Origin: CAIWXH01 sp964555675 | GTDB taxonomy: Bacteria > Chloroflexota > Chloroflexia > Chloroflexales > Chloroflexaceae | Length of the DNA stretch: 37,512 bases | NCBI GenBank assembly: GCA_964555675.1 | Contig: CAZKTU010000036.1 | Location: forward strand, 1-37,512 | Direction: 5' to 3' | In this document: positions 8,196 through 15,814 of the stretch, piece after piece | How the letters are laid out: each line of letters begins with the position of its first letter | Numbering within the stretch: the first letter of the stretch is position 1 | Notes under the pieces: model-generated | The model's input: the letters and a program-made list of their open reading frames with translations, nothing else | Databases searched by the model: none | What the model was told of the DNA's origin: nothing | Made by a program: the position numbers and the translations under genes

Positions 8196-8300
8196 CGGCG
8201 ACTCCTCCGGGCTGTGTGGTGGGTGAGAGGGGAGGGGGTGGCTCGGCGTGGAGCCAGGGGGCGCGGCGAGCGCGGCCGCGCCGAAGGGAGCGCGCTCGGC

Positions 8301-8582
8301 CTAGAGGTTGCCGCCGGCCTGCATGATATTCTGGTTGATCTGCTGGGTCTGGCGCCGCAGCTCCTCGAGGGCCTGCTGGATGCCGATCAGCTTCTGGTGG
8401 GTGTCGGCCCAGTTGGCGCGGAACTCGGCGGCGAGGCGACCATCCCAGTTGTTGGGCTGGCTGAGGATCTGCCCCTTGGTGTTGAGCTGGCCGATCTGCT
8501 CGAGGAGCGGGCCGTTGACGATGGCCTGGAAGGCCGTGATGGCCTCGCGGGCGGTGGCGGTGGAGAGAACGCGGTCGCTCAT
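8301..8582 (-). CDS. WXG100 family protein (ESAT-6-like)
   Basis: At 93 residues this is the standard size for the family. Trp46-Asp-Gly48 sits in the central turn between two amphipathic helices (about 8-40 and 50-86), with the usual Asn-Asn before the Trp and Phe/Trp residues following it. Such proteins form helical-hairpin dimers, are exported by EccC/EssC systems, and can bind the C-terminal ATPase domain. The start has AGGAGG seven bases upstream. It is first in the leftward cluster, 105 bp before the lipase-fusion gene, and is probably the main secreted substrate or the partner of the lipase. The upstream gap (8583-8658) carries a 21-bp dyad. Confidence 0.92.
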   Translation of the reverse strand: MSDRVLSTATAREAITAFQAIVNGPLLEQIGQLNTKGQILSQPNNWDGRLAAEFRANWADTHQKLIGIQQALEELRRQTQQINQNIMQAGGNL

Positions 8583-8606
8583 CCTGGGCCTCCTGTTGTC
8601 GGTGCG

Positions 8607-8627
8607 TGTTGCGGACGTCTCGCAACA
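8607..8627. promoter_or_regulatory. dyad symmetry upstream of the WXG100 gene
   Basis: TGTTGCG and CGCAACA face each other across GACGTCT, making 7-bp perfect arms 25-45 bp upstream of the WXG100 start codon. This is the right place for an operator or a leader hairpin. Next to it, the 11-mer CGGCGGTACAT (8637-8627, minus strand) also occurs upstream of the FHA/kinase operon at 136-146. Confidence 0.35.
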
Positions 8628-8658
8628 TGTACCGCCGGGAGGCCCCGGAAGATACGCT

Positions 8659-9291
8659 CTAGGCGGTGTGGACGCGACGGTCGACGAGCGAGAGGAGGCG
8701 GCCGACGACCTCCGGGTCGTAGATCGTGCCTGTGGCGGTCTCGATCTGGCAGAGGGCGACCTCAGGGGGGAGGGCCCGCCGATAGGGCCGGTCGACGGTC
8801 ATGGTCATCCAGGCGCAGGCCGCCGCGAAGATCCGCGCGGGCAGGGGGATCTGCTCGCCTCGTAGCTCGTAGGGGTAACCCGAGCCGTCCCAGCGCTCGT
8901 GGTGGTAGCGCGGGATGGGCAGCACGGCGTGCAGGGTATCGATCGGGGCGAGGATCTCGTCGGCGAAGAGGGGGTGGAGGCGGATCATGGCCCACTCGCC
9001 GGGGGTGAGGGGGCCGGGCTTGCGCATAATGCTGTCGGGTACCTGCATCATGCCGATGTCGTGGAGCAGCGCGCCCGTGTAGAGGTGCCTGAGGGCCTCG
9101 TTGCGAAGTTCGAAGGTCGCGCCGATCTGCACAGCGAGGGCGGCCACGCGCCCGGTGAAGCCCTCGGGAAGCTGCGCCCGCGCGTCGAGGGCGCGCGCCC
9201 AACCCAGAATCACTGCGCCCGGGAGAGGGTCTGGCGTGGCGAGGGTGCCTGAATGGGCCTGGCGCTCGGGCTCGAGCCAGCAGTAGTCCAT
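8659..9291 (-). CDS. HD-GYP-like phosphodiesterase domain protein, degenerate
   Basis: At 210 residues this is a stand-alone HD-GYP-like domain. It keeps His77-Asp78, His106, His130-His131 and Gly-Ser-Gly-Tyr-Pro (136-140), the marks of cyclic-di-GMP phosphodiesterases of the RpfG type. Two family features are missing. The first metal-binding His, normally in a His-Ser-x-Arg-Val-Ala helix, is replaced by Phe45, and the Lys of His-Asp-x-Gly-Lys is Met81. The protein may therefore bind rather than cleave, or have changed metal use. There is no receiver or sensor domain. AAAGG precedes the ATG. It lies 76 bp upstream of the WXG100 gene on the same strand, so co-expression with the secretion cluster is possible but unproven. 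Confidence 0.8.
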   Translation of the reverse strand: MDYCWLEPERQAHSGTLATPDPLPGAVILGWARALDARAQLPEGFTGRVAALAVQIGATFELRNEALRHLYTGALLHDIGMMQVPDSIMRKPGPLTPGEWAMIRLHPLFADEILAPIDTLHAVLPIPRYHHERWDGSGYPYELRGEQIPLPARIFAAACAWMTMTVDRPYRRALPPEVALCQIETATGTIYDPEVVGRLLSLVDRRVHTA

Positions 9292-9411
9292 GGCCTACCT
9301 TTGCCTATGACGTATTGCAGGAATAATGGATATGATAGTAAATTGCTGCGAAACCCGGAATAGGGGAAAATTACCCTAGAGCGAGGCTGGGCAAGGGGTG
9401 TGCGCAGCAAA

Positions 9412-9449
9412 GAGGGGTACTGGGGGGGCAAAGCCCCCCAATACCCCTC
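9412..9449 (-). terminator. long G/C palindrome after the glutamate dehydrogenase gene
   Basis: An inverted repeat of about 17 bp (9412-9429 with 9433-9449; one mismatch and one extra G) closes on a short AAA loop. It starts 30 bp after the stop of the dehydrogenase gene and is followed on the minus strand by TTT. It can act as a terminator. It also resembles the palindromes near 12950, 32222 and 32959, so it may belong to a dispersed repeat family. The rest of 9292-9411 is AT-richer DNA that probably holds the promoter of the HD-GYP-like gene. Confidence 0.6.
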
Positions 9450-9479
9450 GCAAGCCTAACCGGGCAGGTTGGGAGCAAA

Positions 9480-10751
9480 CTAAGGGTAGATCCCGCGCGT
9501 GGTCACGGCATCGGCGACGCGCTGGACGGCGATGGTATAGGCGGCGCTGCGCATATGCAGCCGATGCTCCTCGGCGGCGTGGAGCACCGACTGGAAGGCG
9601 CGACGCATCACCCGCTCGAGCTGGGCGTTCACTTCGCGTTCGGCCCAGAAGAACTCCTGGAGGCCCTGGACCCACTCGAAGTAGCTGACGGTGACGCCGC
9701 CGGCATTGGCGAGGATATCGGGCAGCACGAAGGTGCCCTGATCGAACAGGATCTCGTCGGCCTCGGGGGTAGTGGGGCCGTTGGCGGCCTCGGCGATCAC
9801 GCGGGCGCGTATGTGGGGCGCGTTGGCGGCGGTGATCACATTCGAGAGGGCGGCGGGGATGAGCACATCGCAGTCGAGCTCGACCAGCTCTTCGTTGCTG
9901 ATCTGCTCGCCCTCGGGGTAGTCGCCGACGCGCCCGTACTCGGCCTTGTGGCCCATCAGCTCTGCGGGGCGCAGGCCCTTGGGGTTATAGACGCCGCCGC
10001 GGCTGTCGCTGACGGCGACGATGGTGGCCCCGTGGTCGTGGAGCATGCGGGCGATATTGGCGCCGACGTTGCCGAAGCCCTGAACGGCGACGCGGGCCCT
10101 GAGCAGGTCGATGCCCAGGTGGCGGGCGGCCTCGGCGAGCACATAGGCCATGCCGCGGGCGGTCGCCTCGTTGCGGCCCTCGGAGCCGCCGATGTTGATC
10201 GGCTTGCCGGTGACGATGGCGGGGACGGTGTAGCCCTGGTGCATCGAGATCGTGTCCATGATCCAGGCCATGATCTGCGGGTTGGTGTTGACGTCGGGGG
10301 CGGGGATGTCGCGCTCGGGGCCGATCAGCAGGCTGATCTCGCTGGCGTAGCGCCTGGTCAGCCGCTCGACCTCGTCGGCCGAGAGCAGCTTCGGGTCGAC
10401 GATCACCCCGCCCTTGGCCCCGCCGTAGGGCAGGCTGGTGACGGCGCACTTCCAGGTCATCCACATGGCCAGGGCGCGCACATCGTCGAGGGTCAGATCG
10501 GGGTGGTAGCGGATGCCGCCCTTGGTGGGGCCGCGCGAGAGGTTGTGCTGGACGCGGTAGCCCGTAAACATGCGCGTGCTGCCGTCATCGAGTTTGACCG
10601 GGAAGTTGACGCTCAGCTCGCGCTGGGGGGCGCGCAGGATACCGCGCAGGCTCTCGGAGAGGTGGAGCAAGTCTGCGGCGATGTCGAACTGCCGCTGGGC
10701 GATGGCAAAGGGGGTCTGGGGCGCACTGGTCGCACGGATGTCTAGCGCCAT
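9480..10751 (-). CDS. gdhA: glutamate dehydrogenase (Glu/Leu/Phe/Val dehydrogenase family)
   Basis: The 423-residue enzyme catalyses NAD(P)-dependent interconversion of glutamate with 2-oxoglutarate and ammonia, linking carbon and nitrogen metabolism in the cytoplasm. Visible features are Lys77 in Lys-Gly-Gly-Ile-Arg, Lys101, the catalytic Lys113 in Gly-Gly-Ala-Lys-Gly-Gly, Asp153 in Pro-Ala-Pro-Asp-Val, and the Rossmann Gly-Phe-Gly-Asn-Val-Gly (225-230). Length matches the hexameric short-chain (about 420 residue) class. The ATG at 10751 is chosen because GAGGAGG lies just upstream; an in-frame ATG at 10835 lacks this. It is a stand-alone gene, with a palindromic terminator-like element after it. 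Coenzyme preference cannot be read with certainty. Confidence 0.93.
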   Translation of the reverse strand: MALDIRATSAPQTPFAIAQRQFDIAADLLHLSESLRGILRAPQRELSVNFPVKLDDGSTRMFTGYRVQHNLSRGPTKGGIRYHPDLTLDDVRALAMWMTWKCAVTSLPYGGAKGGVIVDPKLLSADEVERLTRRYASEISLLIGPERDIPAPDVNTNPQIMAWIMDTISMHQGYTVPAIVTGKPINIGGSEGRNEATARGMAYVLAEAARHLGIDLLRARVAVQGFGNVGANIARMLHDHGATIVAVSDSRGGVYNPKGLRPAELMGHKAEYGRVGDYPEGEQISNEELVELDCDVLIPAALSNVITAANAPHIRARVIAEAANGPTTPEADEILFDQGTFVLPDILANAGGVTVSYFEWVQGLQEFFWAEREVNAQLERVMRRAFQSVLHAAEEHRLHMRSAAYTIAVQRVADAVTTRGIYP

Positions 10752-10882
10752 TGGTCGGTGCCTCCTCGTCAGTGAGTCGGTCGGCTTCAGGCCGGTCGCG
10801 ACGTCATCGGCGCGACCGGTATATTGTACCATCACGTACGAGCCACCTGGATGAAAGCTTCGTCAGGAGCATCCCTGGCGCC

Positions 10883-11941
10883 CTACGCCGGGATGAACTC
10901 GCCCTCGCCGGCGATGCTGCGCACGAAGGCCGCGATCAGGCGGGCCGCCTGGGTGACATCGTCGAGCGAGACCATCTCGTTCGGCGAGTGGAGGTAGCGG
11001 GTGGGGAGCGAGACCACGCCCGTAGCGATGCCGCCCCTGGCCTTGTGGATGGCGTCGGCGTCGGTGCCGCTGTAGCGCGGGCTCATCTGGAGCGCGTAGG
11101 CGATCTGCTCGCGCTCGGCCACCTCGACCAGGCGGCGGAACACCAGGGGGCTATTGGCCGAGCCGCGCGAGAGCACGGGGCCGCCGCCGAGCCTGACGTC
11201 GCCATGCTGGCGCTTGTCCGAGTCGGGGTGGTCGGTCGCAAAGGTCACGTCGACGGCGATCGCCACCTGGGGGTCGAAGCTGTAGGCGGCGGTCATCGCT
11301 CCGGCGAAGGTGATCTCCTCCTGAGCCGTGGCCACGGCGGCGACGTGGGCCTGGGGCCGATCCTGGCTCAGCAGGCGCAGGGCCTCGAGCACGACGAAGG
11401 CGCCCACGCGATCGTCGAGGCTGCGGCTGACCAGGCGCCGCCCCGGCAGCTCGTAGAGGGGCGCGTCGATCACGCCGACGGTGCCGACGCGCACGTGGGC
11501 GAGGGCCTCGTCGCGGCTCGCGACGCCGATATCGATCCACAGCTGCTCGAGGGTGCTGGCCCTGCTGCGGTCTTCAGACTTGAGTAAATGGATGGGCTTC
11601 TTGCCGATCACGCCGATCAGCTCGCCGCCGAGGCCGAGCAGGCGCACACGCTGGCCGACCAGCACCTGGGCGTCCCAGCCGCCGATCGCCCCAAAGAAGA
11701 GGAAGCCCTGGTCGTCGATATGGGTGACCATCACGCCGATCTCGTCGATGTGGCCGGCCAGCAGCACCCGCGGGCCGGGCCCCTCGAGGACGGCGTAGCT
11801 GTTGCCGCTGACGTCGGCGTAGACACTATCGGCGAAGGCCCGGGCGTCGGCGCGCCAGACGCGGGCCGCGGCCTCCTCGTCGCCCGAGGGGCCGGGGGTG
11901 CTCAGCAGCTGCTTGAGAAAGGCGAGGCGATTCTCTTCCAT
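10883..11941 (-). CDS. M42 family metallo-aminopeptidase
   Basis: At 352 residues this is the full length for the family. M42 enzymes form tetrahedral dodecamers that remove N-terminal residues from peptides in the cytoplasm with two metal ions. The ligands and catalytic residues are visible: His64 in Ala-Gly-His-Ile-Asp-Glu, Asp176 in Ser-Leu-Asp-Asp-Arg, Glu208-Glu209, Asp231 and His318 in Tyr-Leu-His-Ser-Pro. The oligomerisation region Gly-Thr-Asp-Ala-Asp-Ala is present. It is often annotated as glutamyl aminopeptidase or as endoglucanase M; the second label is historical. It follows an extended -10 promoter at 11975-11983 and is divergent from nadK. Confidence 0.92.
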   Translation of the reverse strand: MEENRLAFLKQLLSTPGPSGDEEAAARVWRADARAFADSVYADVSGNSYAVLEGPGPRVLLAGHIDEIGVMVTHIDDQGFLFFGAIGGWDAQVLVGQRVRLLGLGGELIGVIGKKPIHLLKSEDRSRASTLEQLWIDIGVASRDEALAHVRVGTVGVIDAPLYELPGRRLVSRSLDDRVGAFVVLEALRLLSQDRPQAHVAAVATAQEEITFAGAMTAAYSFDPQVAIAVDVTFATDHPDSDKRQHGDVRLGGGPVLSRGSANSPLVFRRLVEVAEREQIAYALQMSPRYSGTDADAIHKARGGIATGVVSLPTRYLHSPNEMVSLDDVTQAARLIAAFVRSIAGEGEFIPA

Positions 11942-11974
11942 AGTGAAGTTGCTCCTGTGCTCGGGGGGCGCGCC

Positions 11975-11983
11975 ATTATAGCA
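11975..11983 (-). promoter_or_regulatory. extended -10 promoter of the M42 peptidase gene
   Basis: On the minus strand the sequence reads TGC-TATAAT, a consensus -10 with the extended TGn element, about 35 bp upstream of the start codon. No good -35 is seen, as expected for extended -10 promoters. The same TGCTAnnnT form occurs before several other minus-strand genes in this window. Confidence 0.6.
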
Positions 11984-11988
11984 TGGCT

Positions 11989-12017
11989 TTGTTGGCCGCC
12001 GGGTTCCGTGGTATTCT
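11989..12017 (+). promoter_or_regulatory. sigma-70-type promoter of nadK
   Basis: TTGTTG, a 17-bp spacer and TATTCT, with TG one base before the -10, lie 55 bp upstream of the nadK ATG. The promoter sits back to back with the M42 peptidase promoter. Confidence 0.55.
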
Positions 12018-12072
12018 TGTGAGGATCGGCAGGGGCATGGCGCCCCGCCGGAACTGACCCCGAGGCGGCACT

Positions 12073-12909
12073 ATGCTCAGGCGCGTCGCTGTACTCTACA
12101 ATCCCTACTCCGAGGCCACGGTCGAGCGCTCGAACGAGCTGGCGGCCTGGCTGCGCGCGCAGGGCATCATGGCCTGGCGCGGGGTCTCGCAGGAGGCCCG
12201 CGACAACCCCAGCGCTCTCCACGACACCGATCTGATGGTGGCCATGGGCGGCGACGGCACGGTCCTACGCGCCGCCCGCCTCTGCTTCCCGCTAGACATC
12301 CCGGTCCTCGCCGTAGCCATGGGCCACCTCAGTTTTATGGCCGAGGTGCAGCCCGACGAGGTCTACCATGCCGTCGAACGCGTCAGGCAGGGCGGCGGCT
12401 GGCACGACGAGCGCTCGCTGATCAGGGCGACCCTCTACCGCGACGGCCAGCCGATTATCGAGTACACCGCCCTCAACGAGATTGTGCTCTCGCGCAGCGA
12501 CATCAGCCGCGTGATCAAGGCCCACGTGAGCGTCGACGACTCGCCCTTGACCACCTACCACAGCGACGGGGTCCTGGTGGCCACGGCCACGGGCTCGACG
12601 GCCTACGCCCTTGCCGCGGGCGGCCCGATCGTCGACCCGCGCTCGCGTGCGCTGCTGCTGGTGGGCATCGCGCCGCACCTCACTAGCGTGCCCTCGATGG
12701 TGCTCCACGAGGACGCCGTGGTGACCATCCGGGTCGATAGCCGCCACCACGCCATCCTGGCCATCGACGGCCGCGAGAACCTGCCGCTGCACTACGCCGA
12801 CGAGATCGTCATCAGGCGCAGCTCGAAGGTCTGCACCTTCGTGCGCCTGCGCCCCAGCAGCCAGTTCTACACCCAGCTCGTGGCGCGCCTGCGCCGCGAC
12901 GATGGGTAG
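12073..12909 (+). CDS. nadK: NAD kinase
   Basis: The 278-residue cytoplasmic enzyme phosphorylates NAD to NADP. Diagnostic features are Gly-Gly-Asp-Gly-Thr (59-63), Asn135-Glu136, Asp165-Gly166 and Thr-Gly-Ser-Thr-Ala-Tyr (173-178). The usual Asn-x-Gly-x-Leu-Gly-Phe-Leu segment is changed to Ala-Met-Gly-His-Leu-Ser-Phe-Met (82-89), so the segment is divergent although the catalytic Asp is kept. The gene is monocistronic, with a promoter at 11989-12017 and repeats downstream that reach an assembly gap. Confidence 0.95.
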   Translation: MLRRVAVLYNPYSEATVERSNELAAWLRAQGIMAWRGVSQEARDNPSALHDTDLMVAMGGDGTVLRAARLCFPLDIPVLAVAMGHLSFMAEVQPDEVYHAVERVRQGGGWHDERSLIRATLYRDGQPIIEYTALNEIVLSRSDISRVIKAHVSVDDSPLTTYHSDGVLVATATGSTAYALAAGGPIVDPRSRALLLVGIAPHLTSVPSMVLHEDAVVTIRVDSRHHAILAIDGRENLPLHYADEIVIRRSSKVCTFVRLRPSSQFYTQLVARLRRDDG

Positions 12910-12927
12910 AGTCTCACCACACCAAGT

Positions 12928-13278
12928 GTGCTGAGGGGAAGTTTGCGGGAGGGCAGGCCCTCCCGCGCCCTCCCCNNNNNNNNNNNNNNNNNNNNNNNNN
13001 NNNNNNNNNNNNNNNNNNNNNNNNNNNNNNNNNNNNNNNNNNNNNNNNNNNNNNNNNNNNNNNNNNNNNNNNNNNACCAAGTGTGCTGAGGGGAAGTTTG
13101 CGGGAGGGCAGGCCCTCCCGCGCCCTCCCCGGGCGATGGCGCGAGCCGGCGCGAGCGTGCTGAGGGGAAGTTTGCGGGAGGGCAGGCCCTCCCGCGCCCT
13201 CCCCGGGCGATGGCGCGAGCCGGCGCGAGCGTGCTGAGGGGAAGCTTGCGGGAGGGCAGGCCCTCCCGCGTCCTCCCC
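12928..13278. repeat. 74-bp tandem repeat with embedded palindromes, around an assembly gap
   Basis: A 48-bp core begins at 12928, 13083, 13157 and 13231. The last three copies are in tandem at a 74-bp period, separated by a 26-bp spacer. Every core contains a perfect 10-bp inverted repeat (GCGGGAGGGC facing GCCCTCCCGC). Copies are nearly identical, with single-base changes only in the last. All lie between nadK and the amidase gene and have no credible coding potential. Copy number is uncertain because of the run of N inside the array. There are no unique spacers, so this is not a CRISPR array. Confidence 0.9.
12976..13075. other. 100-base run of N (scaffold gap)
   Basis: Exactly 100 N bases interrupt the repeat array. 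The 55 bases before the gap (12921-12975) are repeated directly after it (13076-13130), so the two contig ends may be the same piece of DNA. The true gap length is unknown and could be negative. Confidence 0.98.
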
Positions 13279-13305
13279 TACCTCCTCCCGTACCCCCTCC
13301 CCTAC
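13279..13305. repeat. pyrimidine-rich tract (G-rich on the minus strand)
   Basis: Immediately after the tandem array and directly downstream of the amidase stop codon, the + strand is almost all C and T. The minus strand therefore carries several runs of three to five G within about 45 bp (13260-13305), a potential quadruplex in the transcript end of the amidase gene. Confidence 0.5.
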
Positions 13306-15729
13306 TTACGGCAGGGGGATGCCGAGGGTCGTGGAGCCGCCGCGCACCCCGCCGCCGGGGAAGAACGAGCGCTCGGCGACGATGGGCTGGGTGCCGCGCA
13401 CGACGGCCGCGACGGTATTCTCGTTGGGGTAGAGCTCGTGGACGGCCAGGGTGTAGCGGGCGCCCGGGGGCACCTCGAAGCTCTGGACGCCGGTGGCCCC
13501 GCCGCTGAAGCTGAGGTTGACCGTGACGCGGGCCCTGAGCTTGCCCGGGTTGCTCACGCACAGGTAGTAGGTCGCGTCGCTGGTGCGCCCGTCGACGAAG
13601 GCCCAGCGCAGAGCCGGCTCGGGGGCGCCCGCCCCCACGGTGCCCGCCCTGCCGCCGTTGAAGACCAGGGAGCGCTCGGCGGCCACGGGCCGGTCGGAGG
13701 TGACCGTGGCGCTGACGCCCAGGTCGGGCACGATCTCGTTCACGTTGACCACGAGCTGCGAGCGGGGCGGCACGGCGTAGCGGCGCACCTCTGCGCTGCC
13801 GTCGGGGCGCATGAAGGTCGCCTCGGTGCTGGCCGGCTGGCTATTGGGGTTGAGGATGAGCAGCCTGTAGCGGAAGTCGCCCTCGGTGGTGCCCTCGGCG
13901 AAGTGCCAGGTGCGCGAGAGGGTGGCGATGCCGCGGCCCGTGTGCAGGCCCGCCTGGTTCGGCCCGAAGCGCATGGTGCGCTCGACGGCGATCGGCTGGC
14001 CGGCGATCACCTGCACGCCAAAGTTCTGGCCGCCGAGGGGCAGGCTGCCGTCGGGCTGGGTGATATCGTTGACCGCGATCACCAGGCGCGACTGGCCGGC
14101 GATCTGCACCGCCTGCTGGTAGTTGATCCCGTCGCGGCGCATATAGGTCACGCTCGCCTGCACCGCGGCCGGGTTGGGGTTGAACAGGATGAGGAAGGTG
14201 CGGCTGCCGTCTTCGGTCGAGCCCTCGGCGAAGTACCAGACCCGCGAGAGCTGGCTGATGCCGGGGCCGCCGTCGATGTCGGTGTTGAGCCCCATGCTGC
14301 GCTCGGCCAGGATGGGCGCGCTCGACTCGACGATCGCGGGCAAGGCCGGCGCGCCCTGCACCAGGTCGTTGACCGTCAGGTCGGCCCTGGCGTTGGCCGG
14401 GACGCTGACGATGCGCGTCACGGGGGCCGAGCCGGGCCGCACCAGGGTCACCCGGGCGTCGGTTTGGGCATCGGTGGGGTTGAAGAAGGCCAGGCGCTGG
14501 CTGTAGTCGGCCACGTTGCCCTCGGCGAAGTACCAGCGGGCGCGCACGGTCGACTGGTCGGCCAGGGTGCGGATCTGCGGCAGCAGCAGGCGCATGGGCC
14601 CGAAGGGGTCGGGCGCCTCGGCGGAGACCTGGCTATGGCCCGCGACCGTGGCCCGCGCGGCCCGCCCGTCGTCGGTGATGACGCTGTGCTCGCCGGTCGG
14701 GCTGAGGTCGTAGGCCTCGCCGAGCCAGGCCAGCAGGCTCACCAGGACGCCCTGGGCAGTCGGGCTGGGCGGCGCCTCGCGCGGCACGATCAGGGCGATA
14801 TGCACCGCCGTGTCGCCGCCGCTCATACGCTCGACCGCCGAGGTAGGCCCGCCGAGGCGCCCCTCGAACAGGTTACCCTCGGGGTCGATCAGATAGTGAT
14901 AGCTCAGATCCTCCCACCCGAGCACGCCGATCTGGTAGGCCGCCAGGGCCCGCACCAGGTCGAGGCTGTTGCTGGGCGAGACTGTGGCGTCGATCTGGTG
15001 GATGATCACACCCCGCGGGTCGCGGCGGGTCGGCTGGGCCGCCTCGGGGCGCCCGCTCCAGTCGGCGCGGGCGATCGCCGTCGGGCGCGCGGTGAGGGTC
15101 TGGTCGCCGAAGAGGATGGGCCTGCGGGGCAGCCCGGCCGCGAAGATCGGCGTGCCAAGCGCGGTGCTGAGGTAGCTGACGGTCACGTCGCTGAGCACGG
15201 CCGAGGCGCGGGCGACGCTGCTGGCCAGGGTGGCTCGCAGCTGCAGGTACTGGCTGCCCGCGGGCAGGGCGGCCACGTCGGGCGTGGCGAAGGCGCCCGC
15301 GCTGCCCGTGGCCTCAGAGCGGGCGTCGCCGGCCTCGAGGGGCTGCCAGGCCCCCCAACCGGCCTCGGGGTCGCCCTCGAGCGGCGAGGGGCGGGCCCGC
15401 AGTTCGAGGCGCAGCTGGGTGCCGGGCACGAGCTCGGCGCTCCAGATCGCGCCGGCCGCGTTGAGCGGGAAGTCGGCCTTGAACGGTTGCGAGACGAAGC
15501 TGCCGCTGCTCTGCCCATCGGCCAGGCGCAGCTCGCCCCCGGCGTTATTGGTCACGAGCACCCCCGAGCTGGCGCCGGCCTCCCAGTCGGCCACATCGCT
15601 GAGGGTCCAGGCCCCGACGCGGGCCTGGGGGCCTTGCTGCCGAGCGAGGACGGAGGGCGCGGGCAAGGTCGCCGCGCCGAGGGCGAGCATCAGGCCGACC
15701 AGGAGCCAGGGGGCAGCAGTTCGTCGCAT
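13306..15729 (-). CDS. secreted N-acetylmuramoyl-L-alanine amidase-like (PGRP-type) protein with FAEG repeats
   Basis: The protein has 807 residues and a Sec signal peptide (about 1-30). Residues about 35-190 form a beta-rich domain. Residues about 215-390 are a peptidoglycan-recognition/amidase-2-type domain with Arg-Ala-Asp-Trp, Ile-Ile-His244, Tyr-His-Tyr-Leu-Ile-Asp, Gly-His365-Ser and Asp374. The His-His-Asp set is like the zinc ligands of AmpD-type amidases, so catalysis is possible. The rest (about 400-805) is four to five repeats of about 95 residues, each starting with Trp-Tyr/His-Phe-Ala-Glu-Gly and containing an Asn-Pro turn, plus a late diverged copy. Such repeats are probably surface-exposed beta domains. 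The likely role is envelope remodelling or adhesion outside the membrane. It precedes no obvious partner. A second exported-protein gene lies 85 bp upstream on the same strand. Confidence 0.8.
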   Translation of the reverse strand: MRRTAAPWLLVGLMLALGAATLPAPSVLARQQGPQARVGAWTLSDVADWEAGASSGVLVTNNAGGELRLADGQSSGSFVSQPFKADFPLNAAGAIWSAELVPGTQLRLELRARPSPLEGDPEAGWGAWQPLEAGDARSEATGSAGAFATPDVAALPAGSQYLQLRATLASSVARASAVLSDVTVSYLSTALGTPIFAAGLPRRPILFGDQTLTARPTAIARADWSGRPEAAQPTRRDPRGVIIHQIDATVSPSNSLDLVRALAAYQIGVLGWEDLSYHYLIDPEGNLFEGRLGGPTSAVERMSGGDTAVHIALIVPREAPPSPTAQGVLVSLLAWLGEAYDLSPTGEHSVITDDGRAARATVAGHSQVSAEAPDPFGPMRLLLPQIRTLADQSTVRARWYFAEGNVADYSQRLAFFNPTDAQTDARVTLVRPGSAPVTRIVSVPANARADLTVNDLVQGAPALPAIVESSAPILAERSMGLNTDIDGGPGISQLSRVWYFAEGSTEDGSRTFLILFNPNPAAVQASVTYMRRDGINYQQAVQIAGQSRLVIAVNDITQPDGSLPLGGQNFGVQVIAGQPIAVERTMRFGPNQAGLHTGRGIATLSRTWHFAEGTTEGDFRYRLLILNPNSQPASTEATFMRPDGSAEVRRYAVPPRSQLVVNVNEIVPDLGVSATVTSDRPVAAERSLVFNGGRAGTVGAGAPEPALRWAFVDGRTSDATYYLCVSNPGKLRARVTVNLSFSGGATGVQSFEVPPGARYTLAVHELYPNENTVAAVVRGTQPIVAERSFFPGGGVRGGSTTLGIPLP

Positions 15730-15814
15730 ACGTTCCGCCTCGCGCGCCGGGAGCTCCTTACCATCCTGCCGCTCTAGGGCTCAGCTCTGTGGTAAGGCGC
15801 GTGACCACGGCGCT

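Noticed and set aside
8196..8300. Possible small gene between the lipase and WXG100 genes
   Set aside because: It is only 105 bp, very G/C-rich, without a ribosome site or helix-like composition. It is better read as an intergenic spacer.
12292..13080. Open frames running through the run of N after nadK
   Set aside because: They depend on unknown bases and on the tandem repeat, and are antisense to nadK.
12928..13278. CRISPR-like array
   Set aside because: The 26-bp segments between the 48-bp cores are identical rather than unique, and no cas gene is in the window.
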